A stretch of 64,000 nt of DNA. Origin: Tateyamaria pelophila. GTDB lineage: Bacteria > Pseudomonadota > Alphaproteobacteria > Rhodobacterales > Rhodobacteraceae. Position 1 is the stretch's first letter. Each line of letters opens with the position of its first letter. Positions 30,609 to 39,176 of this stretch are shown here, piece after piece. The notes beneath the pieces were generated by a model. The model ran no database searches, was not told the origin of the DNA, and worked only from the letters and a program-made list of their open reading frames with translations. A program made the translations under genes and the position numbers. The stretch is from positions 1 to 64,000 of the forward strand of contig NZ_JAIMIA010000016.1 in the NCBI RefSeq assembly GCF_019966495.1. The letters run 5' to 3'.

Positions 30609-31739
30609 CTACTCCTCGACCGGGCTGCCGGAGAGAACTGAATCCACCGCAACGCCCGGACGGACACGCTGCAATCCTTCAACGATAACCGTTTCGCCTT
30701 CCTGGAGGCCGGAGTCCACGACGACGGCTGTTTCGACCTGGCGCCCGAGCGTGACGTATCGTTGTTCCACGGTTTGCTGCTGGCCGACGACCAACACAAA
30801 ATCACCACGCTGGTCACGCTGCACGGCAGCCTGCGGGATCATCAGGGCTTCGGTTGGCTCGTTGGCCTGGACGCGCACGTTCAGAAACGACCCGTCTGTG
30901 ATCAGGTTGCGCGTGTTGTCAAACTGGGCCCGCACGGTGATTGTTCCCGTCGTGGGATCGATCCGGTTATCGATGAAAACCACCCGTCCGGCTTCGTCCA
31001 GTTCATCGCCGTTGGGCAGAATGACAAAGACGGCCGGGGATACAGTTGCATCAATCAGGTCATTTGGAGACGCATCAAGCGACTCGAGAATACTCACGAA
31101 CTGCTGTTCTGTCAGTGAAAACTCCACATATATTGGTGCCACACTGACAACGTTGATCAAGGGGTCAGAGGTTGGTCCGACCAATTCACCGACGCTGACG
31201 GCTGCCCGGCCAACCCGCCCGTCAAACGGCGCATGTACTTCGGTATAGTCGACATCAAGCTGGGCCATGCGGATCGCGGCTTCGGCGATGGCGACTTGCG
31301 CGATGGCGACCTGATTATTGGCAAAGGCAATGTCGCGATCGGTTTGCGTGCCGACCTCGCGTTCATAAAGCTCGCTCTTGCGCTTCAATTCGACGGTCGT
31401 CAGGTCCAGGTTTGCGTTCGCCTGTGCCAGATCGGCCTGGCGCGCGGCCAGTGTCGCCTGATAGGCATCCGGTTCGACCCGGAAAAGCAGGTCGCCTTTT
31501 TTGACGACGTCCCCGTCCCGTACCAGAACCTCATCGACAAAACCGCTGACCCGGGCCACGATATCCACCTTGTTGATGGCTTCGCCCCTGCCGATAAAAA
31601 TCTGCTGGTCGGTGATTTCGGACGTATAGGCGGCCGCCACGGACACCTTTGGCGGGACAGCGTCTTGCGCCCATGCCGTCCCGTGGATGCCAAGGACGAT
31701 CAAACAGATCGCGAGAACCTTGTGAAATACCGCTCTCAT
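30609..31739 (-). CDS. RND efflux periplasmic adaptor (membrane fusion protein)
   Basis: 376 residues from the ATG at 31739 (MRAVFHKVLAICLIVLG), which has GGAG nine bases upstream. An in-frame ATG at 31754 is the alternative. A signal peptide ends at TAWAQ. Then come the barrel and lipoyl halves (VSGFVDEVLVRDGDVVKKGDLLFRVE), a hairpin of about 80 residues rich in Ala and Gln, the returning lipoyl half (VHAPFDGRVGRAAVSVGELV), and a C-terminal membrane-proximal domain. It links the RND pump to an outer-membrane channel. Confidence 0.94.
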   Translation of the reverse strand: MRAVFHKVLAICLIVLGIHGTAWAQDAVPPKVSVAAAYTSEITDQQIFIGRGEAINKVDIVARVSGFVDEVLVRDGDVVKKGDLLFRVEPDAYQATLAARQADLAQANANLDLTTVELKRKSELYEREVGTQTDRDIAFANNQVAIAQVAIAEAAIRMAQLDVDYTEVHAPFDGRVGRAAVSVGELVGPTSDPLINVVSVAPIYVEFSLTEQQFVSILESLDASPNDLIDATVSPAVFVILPNGDELDEAGRVVFIDNRIDPTTGTITVRAQFDNTRNLITDGSFLNVRVQANEPTEALMIPQAAVQRDQRGDFVLVVGQQQTVEQRYVTLGRQVETAVVVDSGLQEGETVIVEGLQRVRPGVAVDSVLSGSPVEE

Positions 31740-31877
31740 TTTGGATTTCTCCATGTCAATTTCTGCCGCCACGTCGCGTGAATGCCGACGCGTTCCCCGG
31801 AAAGCATAACCATACAGAGATGGGGGATGTTGACCAGAGCGAGAAAACAATGAGCTGAAAGGAATTGGACCCGCCGA

Positions 31878-33251
31878 TTATCTGGCAATGCCCGCCTGTC
31901 GGCCAAGCACAATGGCACTCAGCAAGCCATTGCCGGACAGATAGCCGCTGTCGCGTGCCCCGGAGACACCGCAGGCGGCGCCGCCCCCGGCATAGAGATT
32001 GGAAAATGGCGCGCCATTTTTGCGCAAAACCTGCGCCTGACCGTTTACCCGCAATCCGCCCTGCGTGTGAAACAGCGCCCCCGTCACGCGCACGCCGCAA
32101 TAGGGCGGGGTCAGGGGGTGTTGGCCAAATTTGCGCCCAAATACGTCTGTCCCGTTTTCCGGCAGGCCCCGCAACGTTTCCGACAAAGCATCCCGGGGCA
32201 AAGCCAAGGCATCGGCCAATGCCGCGATGCTGTCGCCTTTGTGCACGGCCCCTGCGGCTTCGGCGCGTTTGAAGTCTTCGAACTGGCGGGCGATGGCTGC
32301 GATCCGGTCGTCGAAAATGGCAAAAGCCTCGGCCCCCGGTTGGGCGAGCACCACACGCGCCGCTTCGGAATAGCCTTGGGATTCGTCCCAGAACCGCACT
32401 CCATCCCGATTGACCTGCACGCCGCCCTCGGTGATCACCGCCCAGGTGATCAGGATCCCGTGTGGATGGGCAACATTGCCGTGCCCCTGATAGGCCCCGA
32501 GATGTTGAACATCTGCACCAATCTCTTCGGCCCACAGGACAGCGTCTCCGGTATTTCCATCATGACCGAACCACAGCCCGCCCTCGATCTCGGGCATGTA
32601 TTGCGACACCAGCGCGCGATTGCCGCCAAACCCGTTGCAGGCAAGGATAAGCCGCTGGCAGCCGATGGTTTCCACCTCGCCGTCGGGGCGGGTGACCGAC
32701 ACACCTTTGATGACACCCTCTTTGTGGAACAACACGGTGGCGCGCAGATCGCAGATGATGTCGATGTCATTGCGTTCACACGCGCTGCGCAAGGCGTCGA
32801 TCAACTCGGCCCCGGACCGCGTGGGCAGGCCATGCATTCGTCGTCGGCTGTGGCCGGGATAATCGAAATCGGTCACGACGGAGAATGGCAACCCGTGGGT
32901 CTCGGCCAGCCAGTCGATCGCGGCGGCGGCATTCTGTGCCAGCAAATCAACCAGAGCCTGGTCGTTTTCACCCTTGGCTTTGGCCTGAATGTCGTCTGCA
33001 AACAGGGCTGCGGCATCATCGATCCCCGCAGCGCGTTGCATGGCTGTACCCGCCGCCGGGATCAGACCCGCCGACAGGGCCGTCGAGCCGCTGGGGACGG
33101 CATCTGCTTCGATGACAAGCACCTGCTGTCCGGTCTCTTTCGCGGAAAGGGCCGCGACCAGCCCGCAGGCCCCTGCACCGATGATGAGCGTTTCGCACTC
33201 AACATCGAAACGGGCCGGAGGCGGCGCTGTTCTAGCTGTCATCTGCATCAT
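31878..33251 (-). CDS. FAD-dependent oxidoreductase (fumarate reductase/tricarballylate dehydrogenase-like)
   Basis: 457 residues. The Rossmann FAD site ETLIIGAGACGLVAALSAKETG comes near the N-terminus, and the C-terminal flavin segment LYAGGGAACGVSG with GNGLLSAIVLGRQAG closes the fold. This is the FAD-binding-2 group that includes fumarate reductase flavoproteins, TcuA and ketosteroid dehydrogenases. Such enzymes make or remove a C=C bond next to a carboxyl or carbonyl. It is last in a six-gene operon and overlaps the preceding lyase gene by 20 bases. Three in-frame ATGs (33251, 33248, 33242) are possible starts. Confidence 0.87.
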   Translation of the reverse strand: MMQMTARTAPPPARFDVECETLIIGAGACGLVAALSAKETGQQVLVIEADAVPSGSTALSAGLIPAAGTAMQRAAGIDDAAALFADDIQAKAKGENDQALVDLLAQNAAAAIDWLAETHGLPFSVVTDFDYPGHSRRRMHGLPTRSGAELIDALRSACERNDIDIICDLRATVLFHKEGVIKGVSVTRPDGEVETIGCQRLILACNGFGGNRALVSQYMPEIEGGLWFGHDGNTGDAVLWAEEIGADVQHLGAYQGHGNVAHPHGILITWAVITEGGVQVNRDGVRFWDESQGYSEAARVVLAQPGAEAFAIFDDRIAAIARQFEDFKRAEAAGAVHKGDSIAALADALALPRDALSETLRGLPENGTDVFGRKFGQHPLTPPYCGVRVTGALFHTQGGLRVNGQAQVLRKNGAPFSNLYAGGGAACGVSGARDSGYLSGNGLLSAIVLGRQAGIAR

Positions 33252-34098
33252 AGCGCGCGCCCTTCTCCAGCATGTCCGCGGTGCCGATCACCCCATTCAA
33301 ACCGTTGAAATCGAACATCCGGTCCGCGAAGGGCCGATTGCTGCCATTTGCCCGCAGGCTTTGGTAGTAATCCTGCGCAGTGCGCGCCAAGGCGCGTACG
33401 ATCCCGCCCGGAAAGATGACGATGGAAAAGCCTTGCTGCTCCAGATCGTCTGCACCCGTGATCGGGGTTGCGCCGCCTTCGACCATGTTGGCCAATAGCG
33501 GAACGCGTCCGGCAAACTGGGTTGCGATTGCGTCCAGTTGCGCCCGCGTTTGCGGTGCTTCGATGAACAACACATCCGCGCCCGCCTCAAGATACGCGCC
33601 CGCGCGGTCGATGGCGGATGCGAACCCTTCGACCGCAATGGCATCCGTGCGCGCGATGATCAGTGTCTCTTCGGAGGCCCGCGCATCGGCCATGGCCGCC
33701 ACTTTGCCCGCCATTTCCTGAGCCGGGATCAGCGATTTATCCGCCAGATGGCCGCAGCGTTTGGGATAGGTCTGATCCTCGACCTGAAGGGCCGCAGCAC
33801 CGGCGCGCTCATAAAGGCGCATCGTGCGTTGTGCATTCAGCGCATTTCCAAAGCCGGTATCGGCATCGATGATCACCGGCAGGTCCGTCCGATCCGCGAT
33901 CAGTGTCATTGTGTCTGCCATCTCGCTGGCGGTGGTCAGTCCGATGTCGGGCCGACCCAGCCGGGTATAGGCGACGGCTGCCCCGCTGAGATACAGCGCT
34001 TCGAACCCGGCATCCGTGGCCAGCGACGCGGTCAGCCCGTCATAGACTCCCGGCGCCACGAGGATGTCTTTTTGCGCGATGCGGGTCTTGAGGCTCAT
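33232..34098 (-). CDS. isocitrate lyase/PEP mutase-family lyase (dimethylmalate lyase-like)
   Basis: 288 residues of the ICL/PEP-mutase TIM-barrel superfamily: LVAPGVYDGLTASLATDAGFEALYLSG, the Mg-binding DADTGFGNALN and ALQVEDQTYPKRCGHLADKSLIP with the catalytic-loop KRCGH. That Cys-containing loop is found in true C-C lyases such as methylisocitrate and 2,3-dimethylmalate lyases and is absent from phosphonomutases. I infer retro-aldol cleavage of a 2-hydroxy acid to pyruvate or glyoxylate plus a small acid. It overlaps both neighbours. Confidence 0.88.
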   Translation of the reverse strand: MSLKTRIAQKDILVAPGVYDGLTASLATDAGFEALYLSGAAVAYTRLGRPDIGLTTASEMADTMTLIADRTDLPVIIDADTGFGNALNAQRTMRLYERAGAAALQVEDQTYPKRCGHLADKSLIPAQEMAGKVAAMADARASEETLIIARTDAIAVEGFASAIDRAGAYLEAGADVLFIEAPQTRAQLDAIATQFAGRVPLLANMVEGGATPITGADDLEQQGFSIVIFPGGIVRALARTAQDYYQSLRANGSNRPFADRMFDFNGLNGVIGTADMLEKGARYDADDS

Positions 34099-34715
34099 GC
34101 ACCATCCTCCAGCCAGCGCAACGCATCGGCACAGCTCATCTGGTGAGTGACGGTGCCCAGTGACAGGATCGTTGCGTCATGCACGTCGTCGCGGAAGGCC
34201 GCACAGCCGTCTGTCAACATCACCGTTTCGATGTTGCGCAGATGCGCGTCCCTCAGCGTCGAGGCGACCCCGCCATTGGTCACAATCCCGCCGACGATCA
34301 GGTTTTCTACGCCCGTCGCGCGCATGAGGTATTCCAGCCGGGTTTGGTAAAACGCCGAATAGGCGACCTTTTCGACGACGAAGTCCGCAGGATAAAGCGT
34401 ATCGACCAATGTATGGCCAAAGCTGCCGGGCGCGAAATCACCTTTGCCGAGGAAAGGGCGCAACTCTTTGAGATGCGGCGCAATCAGCGGTTCGCCGTCT
34501 CGGTCAGGCACCAAAGTGAACTGTGCCGAGAAGTAGCGCCCGCCTCTCGCCCGCAGCGCCGCGATCAAAGGGGAAATGCGGTCCGGAAGGGCTGCGATAC
34601 TGGTGGCTCCCTGACCGGCCCGCCCGTAAGCCCCGTCAGGGTGTAGGAAATCATTCTGCAGATCGATGGTCAAAAGCGCGGTGCGCGCCGGGTCCCAGCT
34701 TTTGGGGTTACTCAT
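34095..34715 (-). CDS. isochorismatase-fold hydrolase lacking the cysteine nucleophile
   Basis: 206 residues of the cysteine-hydrolase/isochorismatase superfamily. The Asp (Asp18 in LLTIDLQNDFL) and Lys (Lys116 in VVEKVAYSAF) of the catalytic triad are present. The third position, Cys in amidohydrolases (TNxCV), is Gly149 here (VTNGGVAST). Isochorismatases of the PhzD type also have Gly there and use acid-base chemistry. An amidase role is therefore doubtful, and the reaction is unknown. It overlaps HyuA and the lyase gene by 4 bases each. Confidence 0.85.
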   Translation of the reverse strand: MSNPKSWDPARTALLTIDLQNDFLHPDGAYGRAGQGATSIAALPDRISPLIAALRARGGRYFSAQFTLVPDRDGEPLIAPHLKELRPFLGKGDFAPGSFGHTLVDTLYPADFVVEKVAYSAFYQTRLEYLMRATGVENLIVGGIVTNGGVASTLRDAHLRNIETVMLTDGCAAFRDDVHDATILSLGTVTHQMSCADALRWLEDGA

Positions 34716-36775
34716 GACGCATCCTCCACAGGTTCGATGATCGTGTTGCCAAACCGGTCGACGCGCCCTTGCAGGCCCGGTTCGATCAACACGGTTGTGT
34801 CTGGTTGCTCCAGAATGGCCGGGCCTGAAATGACAGTGCCCACTGGCAATGCGAGCCGGTCATAGACCGCCGTATCGTGCCAGCTATCGGCAAAGTGTAC
34901 CGGGCGCGATGCCTTGGGCTTGGTTGAGCCGGACCCGGTCGGAGCCAGCGTTTCAAGGTCGAATTTAGGGCGTTTTCCCGTTACGGCGCTGCGCAGGTTG
35001 ATGATCCGCCGCACGCCATTTTTTAGCAGTCGCCCGAACGTGGCCTGATAGGCTGTGTCAAAGGCTTCTTCGATCTGATCTTGCGTCGGTGTAATCACGC
35101 CCCCGTTTTCCATTGCCACGGTTATCGGCACCGAAACTGTGTGGGTCTGGCCGATATAGGCCATGTCCAGCTCGAAACTGACCTCGCGCGCCTCGAAGGT
35201 GGTGCGCGCGGCATCCAGCAGGGCCATCCCCTGATCAGCGTGGGATTGCATGAAGGCGGCAAGCGCCTTTTCGTCCAGGGTGGAGACCAGCGTGTTGATC
35301 GTCTGAACAAAATCCTGACGCATATCAGCAATCACGCAGCCCAAAGCGGAGGTGACCCCCGGATAGCGCGGCACGATGGCGCGCGCGATGCCGACTTCGG
35401 CCAGCATGGCCCCGGCATGCAGCGCGCCGCCGCCTCCAAAGGGCATGAAGGCAAAGCGCTTGGGATCGAACCCCCGCTCGACACTGACCAGACGAATGGC
35501 CCCGGCCATGCGCGAATTTGCGACCCGCAGGATCGCTTCGGCGGCGGCGAGGGTATCGAGATTCAAAGGCGCGCCCACATGGGTATCGATTGCAGTGGCT
35601 GCGGCCTCTACATCGAGACGCGTCAGCTTGCCGCCAATGGGGTTTTCCGGATCGATCCGACCCAGCACGACATTCGCATCCGTGACAGTGGGACGGAAAT
35701 TGCCGAGCCCGTAAGCCACCGGACCGGGATCGGATCCCGCACTTTCCGGGCCGATGTTCAATAGCCCGCCCTTGTCGACCCAAGCGATGGAGCCGCCACC
35801 TGCGCCGATGGTCGTGATCTCGATCATCGGAGTGCGCACGACCATGCCGAAATCAATCGACGTTTGAGGTGACAGCATCGACTTGCCCTCGGCGATCAGC
35901 GAGACATCGAAGCTGGTGCCGCCCATGTCGCCCGTGATGACGTTGTCGAACCCCGCAGATGACGCGATATAGCCCGCCGCGATGACGCCTGCGGCGGGAC
36001 CGGAAAGCGCCGTACGTATAGGTAATCGACAGGCCGTGTCGACGGCCATCACCCCGCCATTTGATTGGACGATCATGAATTCGCCATCAAAGCCGCCTTG
36101 TTTCAGTGCCCCTTCCAGCCGCCCAAGATATCCCGACACCTCGGGCTGTAGGTATGCATTGAGAGCCGTTGTCGAAAACCGTTCGAACTCGCGGATTTCA
36201 GGCAGAATTTCGTGCGAGGCAGAAACATGGGCGTTGGGCCACATCTTACGCACGGCGGCCACGGCTGCGGCTTCGTTCTGAGGGTTGGCATAGGAATGGG
36301 CAAAGAGGATCGCGACGGCTTCGCAGCCTTGTGCGCGCAAGGCTTCGGCGGCGCGGCGCACCGCGGACAGATCGACTGCGGTACGGATCGTGCCATCCGC
36401 CAATGTCCGCTCGGGCACTTCAAGGCGATTGCGCCGGTCAACGACCGGTTCAAAGTCGCCCCGCAGGCCCCATGTGCGCGGCCGGTCGCGCCGACGCATT
36501 TCCAGCACGTCACGCAGCCCTTCGGTGCAGATCACGCCAATCGTGGCCCCTTTGCGTTCAAGCAGCGCATTGGTGCCTGCGGTTGTCCCGTGCACAACCA
36601 CTGAAATCTCGGACAGGTCGTCGATCTGGCGACCAATGCCATCCAGAAAGCCGGCCGATTGGTCGGGCCGCGTGGTGGGCACCTTGGCGACGGACGCCGT
36701 GCCGTCAGTTTCATTCAGCACAAAGACATCCGTGAACGTACCGCCCACATCGACACCGATCATACGTCCGGTCAT
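34712..36775 (-). CDS. hydantoinase/oxoprolinase HyuA-type subunit
   Basis: 687 residues of the HyuA/5-oxoprolinase/acetone carboxylase beta family. The N-terminal actin-like ATP fold contains GVDVGGTFTDVFVLNE, VVHGTTAGTNALLERKG, SGPAAGVIAAGYI and TGDMGGTSFDVS, followed by the C-terminal hydantoinase domain. With HyuB it should carry out ATP-dependent opening of a cyclic amide or imide, or a related carboxylation. It overlaps HyuB and the isochorismatase-fold gene by 4 bases (ATGA), implying a stoichiometric complex. Confidence 0.9.
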   Translation of the reverse strand: MTGRMIGVDVGGTFTDVFVLNETDGTASVAKVPTTRPDQSAGFLDGIGRQIDDLSEISVVVHGTTAGTNALLERKGATIGVICTEGLRDVLEMRRRDRPRTWGLRGDFEPVVDRRNRLEVPERTLADGTIRTAVDLSAVRRAAEALRAQGCEAVAILFAHSYANPQNEAAAVAAVRKMWPNAHVSASHEILPEIREFERFSTTALNAYLQPEVSGYLGRLEGALKQGGFDGEFMIVQSNGGVMAVDTACRLPIRTALSGPAAGVIAAGYIASSAGFDNVITGDMGGTSFDVSLIAEGKSMLSPQTSIDFGMVVRTPMIEITTIGAGGGSIAWVDKGGLLNIGPESAGSDPGPVAYGLGNFRPTVTDANVVLGRIDPENPIGGKLTRLDVEAAATAIDTHVGAPLNLDTLAAAEAILRVANSRMAGAIRLVSVERGFDPKRFAFMPFGGGGALHAGAMLAEVGIARAIVPRYPGVTSALGCVIADMRQDFVQTINTLVSTLDEKALAAFMQSHADQGMALLDAARTTFEAREVSFELDMAYIGQTHTVSVPITVAMENGGVITPTQDQIEEAFDTAYQATFGRLLKNGVRRIINLRSAVTGKRPKFDLETLAPTGSGSTKPKASRPVHFADSWHDTAVYDRLALPVGTVISGPAILEQPDTTVLIEPGLQGRVDRFGNTIIEPVEDAS

Positions 36776-38466
36776 GACGTCACCCCCCGCCAGTCCGTGC
36801 CATAGGTCTTGTCGGCTTCGCCTTCACTGACCATGCCGCGTGCCACATCCAAAGCGACGGCATCGGGTGCACGGTCGCGTGCCGCGCCGTATCCACCGCC
36901 GCCGGGCGTTTCCAGCCGCACAGCCTGCCCTTGGCGCAGGATGATCCCGCGCATTTTCGACGCGAGAGGTGGGTGTTTCCAGCCATCATCCTGTTCATAG
37001 GAAAAGATGTTCATCGTGCCGTTGCCCCCATCGGCAATACCCTTGGGTGCAAAGCGACCCCGCTCGCCGAAGAGAAACGCTTCGGCGCCGTTTTCTTCAA
37101 GCACTTCGATCTCATAGACTGCGCCCAGCCCGCCGCGATGCATGCCTGCACCCGCACTGTCAGGGCGCAGTGCCCAGGTGCGGAACATCACCGGATAGGC
37201 GGCCTCGAGGATTTCCATCGGTGGGATCGTCGCGGTGGAAATGGGGGCGTTGCCGTGGTTCAGACCGTCGGTCTCGATCGAGCCACCGTGGCCGCCGCCA
37301 TAGAAACTGAACATGACCCAAGGCTGTCCGTTGCTGCGTTTGCCCGCAATCGACAGGGCGTTGATCGTGCCGTAAGCATTTGCCACGACCCGATCGGGGG
37401 CCGCCTTGGCAAAGGCCGAAAAGACTACGTCGATCATACGTAAAATGGTTTCGGTATAGCCGCCGGTAGGGGCGGGAAACTTGGCTGACAAGAGCGAGCC
37501 TTCCGGCACGATCACGTCAATCGGTCGCATCACGCCAGCGTTCGCTGGCAGGGCGGGAAAGACATGTTTGATGGCCACATAAGCCGTCGCCACGGTGGTC
37601 GGCAGGGCGATATTCACTGGCCCTGCGCATTGTCGGGCGGAGCCGGTGAAGTCGAGCGTCATGCGATCGGCCTTGATCTCAAGCGCCACTTTGATCTTGA
37701 GGGGTTCGTCAACAATGCCGTCATTGTCGAGGAAGTCTTCGGCCTCCCAGCGGCCATCGGGCAGGTCCTGCAATTCGGACCGCATGAGTTGTTCTGCCCG
37801 GTGCCCAAGTGCTTCAAGCGCGGCGGCGACGGTTTCAGCGCCATATTCGTCGAGCAATTCATCCATCCGCTTGATGCCGAGGTCCAGCGCGCCAAGCTGG
37901 CCGTTCAGGTCGCCCATTGCCGATTGCGGCAACCGGGTGTTGCGGAGTAGAATATCGATGATGTCCTGATTGACCTCACCTGCGCGCGCCAGTTTGACCG
38001 GGGGCAGAATGAAAGCCTCTTGGAACACATCCGTGGCGGCCGGATTGTAATTGCCCGGCACCGCTCCGCCCACATCGTGCCAATGGCCGACCGAGGCGAG
38101 ATAGCAAAACAGTTCCCCGTCGCGGTAATACGGACGCACGAGGCGCATATCGCTCAGATGCGTGCCGCCGATATGCGCATCGTTGAAAATATAGATATCG
38201 CCATCGGCGAGATCACCGTCTGCCGCTGCCTTTTCGATCACCGCCTGCACCGCAAAAGCCATCACACCCACAAAGATCGGCAGGCCCGATTTGCCCTGAA
38301 CCAGCGTGTCGCCCGTCTGGGCATGATACAGGCCGTGGCTGGCGTCATGCGCTTCGGCGATGATCGGGTTGAAAGCGGCGCGAAACAGGGTCGCGTCCAT
38401 CTCGTCGGCAATCTGTTCCATCCGGCCTGCCAGAACCGACAGGGTGATCGGGTCGATATCGCTCAT
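36772..38466 (-). CDS. hydantoinase HyuB-type subunit
   Basis: 564 residues from the ATG at 38466 (MSDIDPITLSVLAGRMEQ), which overlaps the upstream stop by 4 bases; a 47-codon upstream extension is non-homologous. HyuB/acetone carboxylase alpha-type features are FNDAHIGGTHLSDMRLVRPYY, VGHWHDVGG, the GGGHGGSIETDG segment and the C-terminal LETPGGGGYG. It partners HyuA. It is close to the usual length for HyuB, so it appears complete. Confidence 0.9.
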   Translation of the reverse strand: MSDIDPITLSVLAGRMEQIADEMDATLFRAAFNPIIAEAHDASHGLYHAQTGDTLVQGKSGLPIFVGVMAFAVQAVIEKAAADGDLADGDIYIFNDAHIGGTHLSDMRLVRPYYRDGELFCYLASVGHWHDVGGAVPGNYNPAATDVFQEAFILPPVKLARAGEVNQDIIDILLRNTRLPQSAMGDLNGQLGALDLGIKRMDELLDEYGAETVAAALEALGHRAEQLMRSELQDLPDGRWEAEDFLDNDGIVDEPLKIKVALEIKADRMTLDFTGSARQCAGPVNIALPTTVATAYVAIKHVFPALPANAGVMRPIDVIVPEGSLLSAKFPAPTGGYTETILRMIDVVFSAFAKAAPDRVVANAYGTINALSIAGKRSNGQPWVMFSFYGGGHGGSIETDGLNHGNAPISTATIPPMEILEAAYPVMFRTWALRPDSAGAGMHRGGLGAVYEIEVLEENGAEAFLFGERGRFAPKGIADGGNGTMNIFSYEQDDGWKHPPLASKMRGIILRQGQAVRLETPGGGGYGAARDRAPDAVALDVARGMVSEGEADKTYGTDWRGVTS

Positions 38467-39029
38467 GCGTGCGCCTTTGTTTCTGCGATGTCGTTCCAGA
38501 CATCCTGTCGTGTGATACAACCGGCGCTCACTTCGAACCGGTCGATGAAACGGATGCCGCTGAACGGCGTGCCGTCGGGCCATTCCCCCGAAAGCGTGCC
38601 CCGGCAATAGACAATGGCGGCGTCGCTGGTGCCTTGCATCGCGTCAAAGCCATCATAGGTCTTCGTGACAAATTTATAGCGGGGTGCGGCCCAGTCGATG
38701 AGCTGTTGCAGTTGCGTCATGGGTGCGGCCCCGGGAAACTGCATGACAAAGCCCGCGCCGAGCATCCCCCGCGCGGCTTTAATGTCGCGCCGCTCCATTG
38801 CGGCAAGATAGTCGCGCACAACGACTGCCGGGTCCGGCAGGGCCTTGGCGGGTTGGCGGGCGGTGCGGCCACGGAAATAATTATGAGCCGACATCTCGTG
38901 GATCATGACCGTAACCAGCTCTGGCGCTGCGGGCACAACGAATCGAACCGCATCGGTCAGGGCCTCGCCCAGACGCCTTTTTTCTTCGGAATCATAACCT
39001 TCCAGCACATGCAGTTCGACGATTGGCAT
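38463..39029 (-). CDS. tautomerase (4-OT)-SnoaL-like fusion protein
   Basis: 188 residues in two modules. Residues 1 to about 62 resemble 4-oxalocrotonate tautomerase: MPIVELHVLEGYDSEEKRRL with the catalytic N-terminal Pro after Met removal, and VTVMIHEMSAHNYFRG. From about 70 on, VVRDYLAAMERRDIKAARGML and WPDGTPFSGIRFIDRFEV match a SnoaL/NTF2-like cone fold. It is first in the six-gene leftward operon facing gntR, so it may isomerise a double bond early in the pathway. The fusion itself is plainly in one frame; the function is inferred. Confidence 0.8.
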   Translation of the reverse strand: MPIVELHVLEGYDSEEKRRLGEALTDAVRFVVPAAPELVTVMIHEMSAHNYFRGRTARQPAKALPDPAVVVRDYLAAMERRDIKAARGMLGAGFVMQFPGAAPMTQLQQLIDWAAPRYKFVTKTYDGFDAMQGTSDAAIVYCRGTLSGEWPDGTPFSGIRFIDRFEVSAGCITRQDVWNDIAETKAHA

Positions 39030-39050
39030 GGCGCCCTCCCAATTCCATCT

Positions 39051-39068
39051 TGTATTATTTATAATACA
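39051..39068. promoter_or_regulatory. candidate GntR operator, 18-bp perfect palindrome
   Basis: TGTATTATTTATAATACA is a perfect palindrome lying between the divergent tautomerase-fusion operon (starting at 39029) and gntR (39177). Related half-sites follow (TGTATTGTATTG at 39068-39079 region and AAATACAAT near 39108-39116). AT-rich palindromes of this size are usual for GntR/HutC regulators. Binding is inferred. Confidence 0.65.
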
Positions 39069-39087
39069 TGTATTGTATTGTTGTTAA

Positions 39088-39102
39088 GTCAAAAAATTTG
39101 AC
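39088..39102. promoter_or_regulatory. second inverted repeat in the gntR divergent region
   Basis: GTCAAAAAATTTGAC, arms GTCAAA and TTTGAC around AAA, perfectly symmetrical. It lies 20 bases from the 18-bp palindrome and could overlap one of the two divergent promoters. Role unproven. Confidence 0.45.
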
Positions 39103-39176
39103 ACATGAAATACAATCTCTTGATTTTTTGAAAGACACCTCTACCATCCGTCGCAGGTTTACAAGGGAATCGTCGC

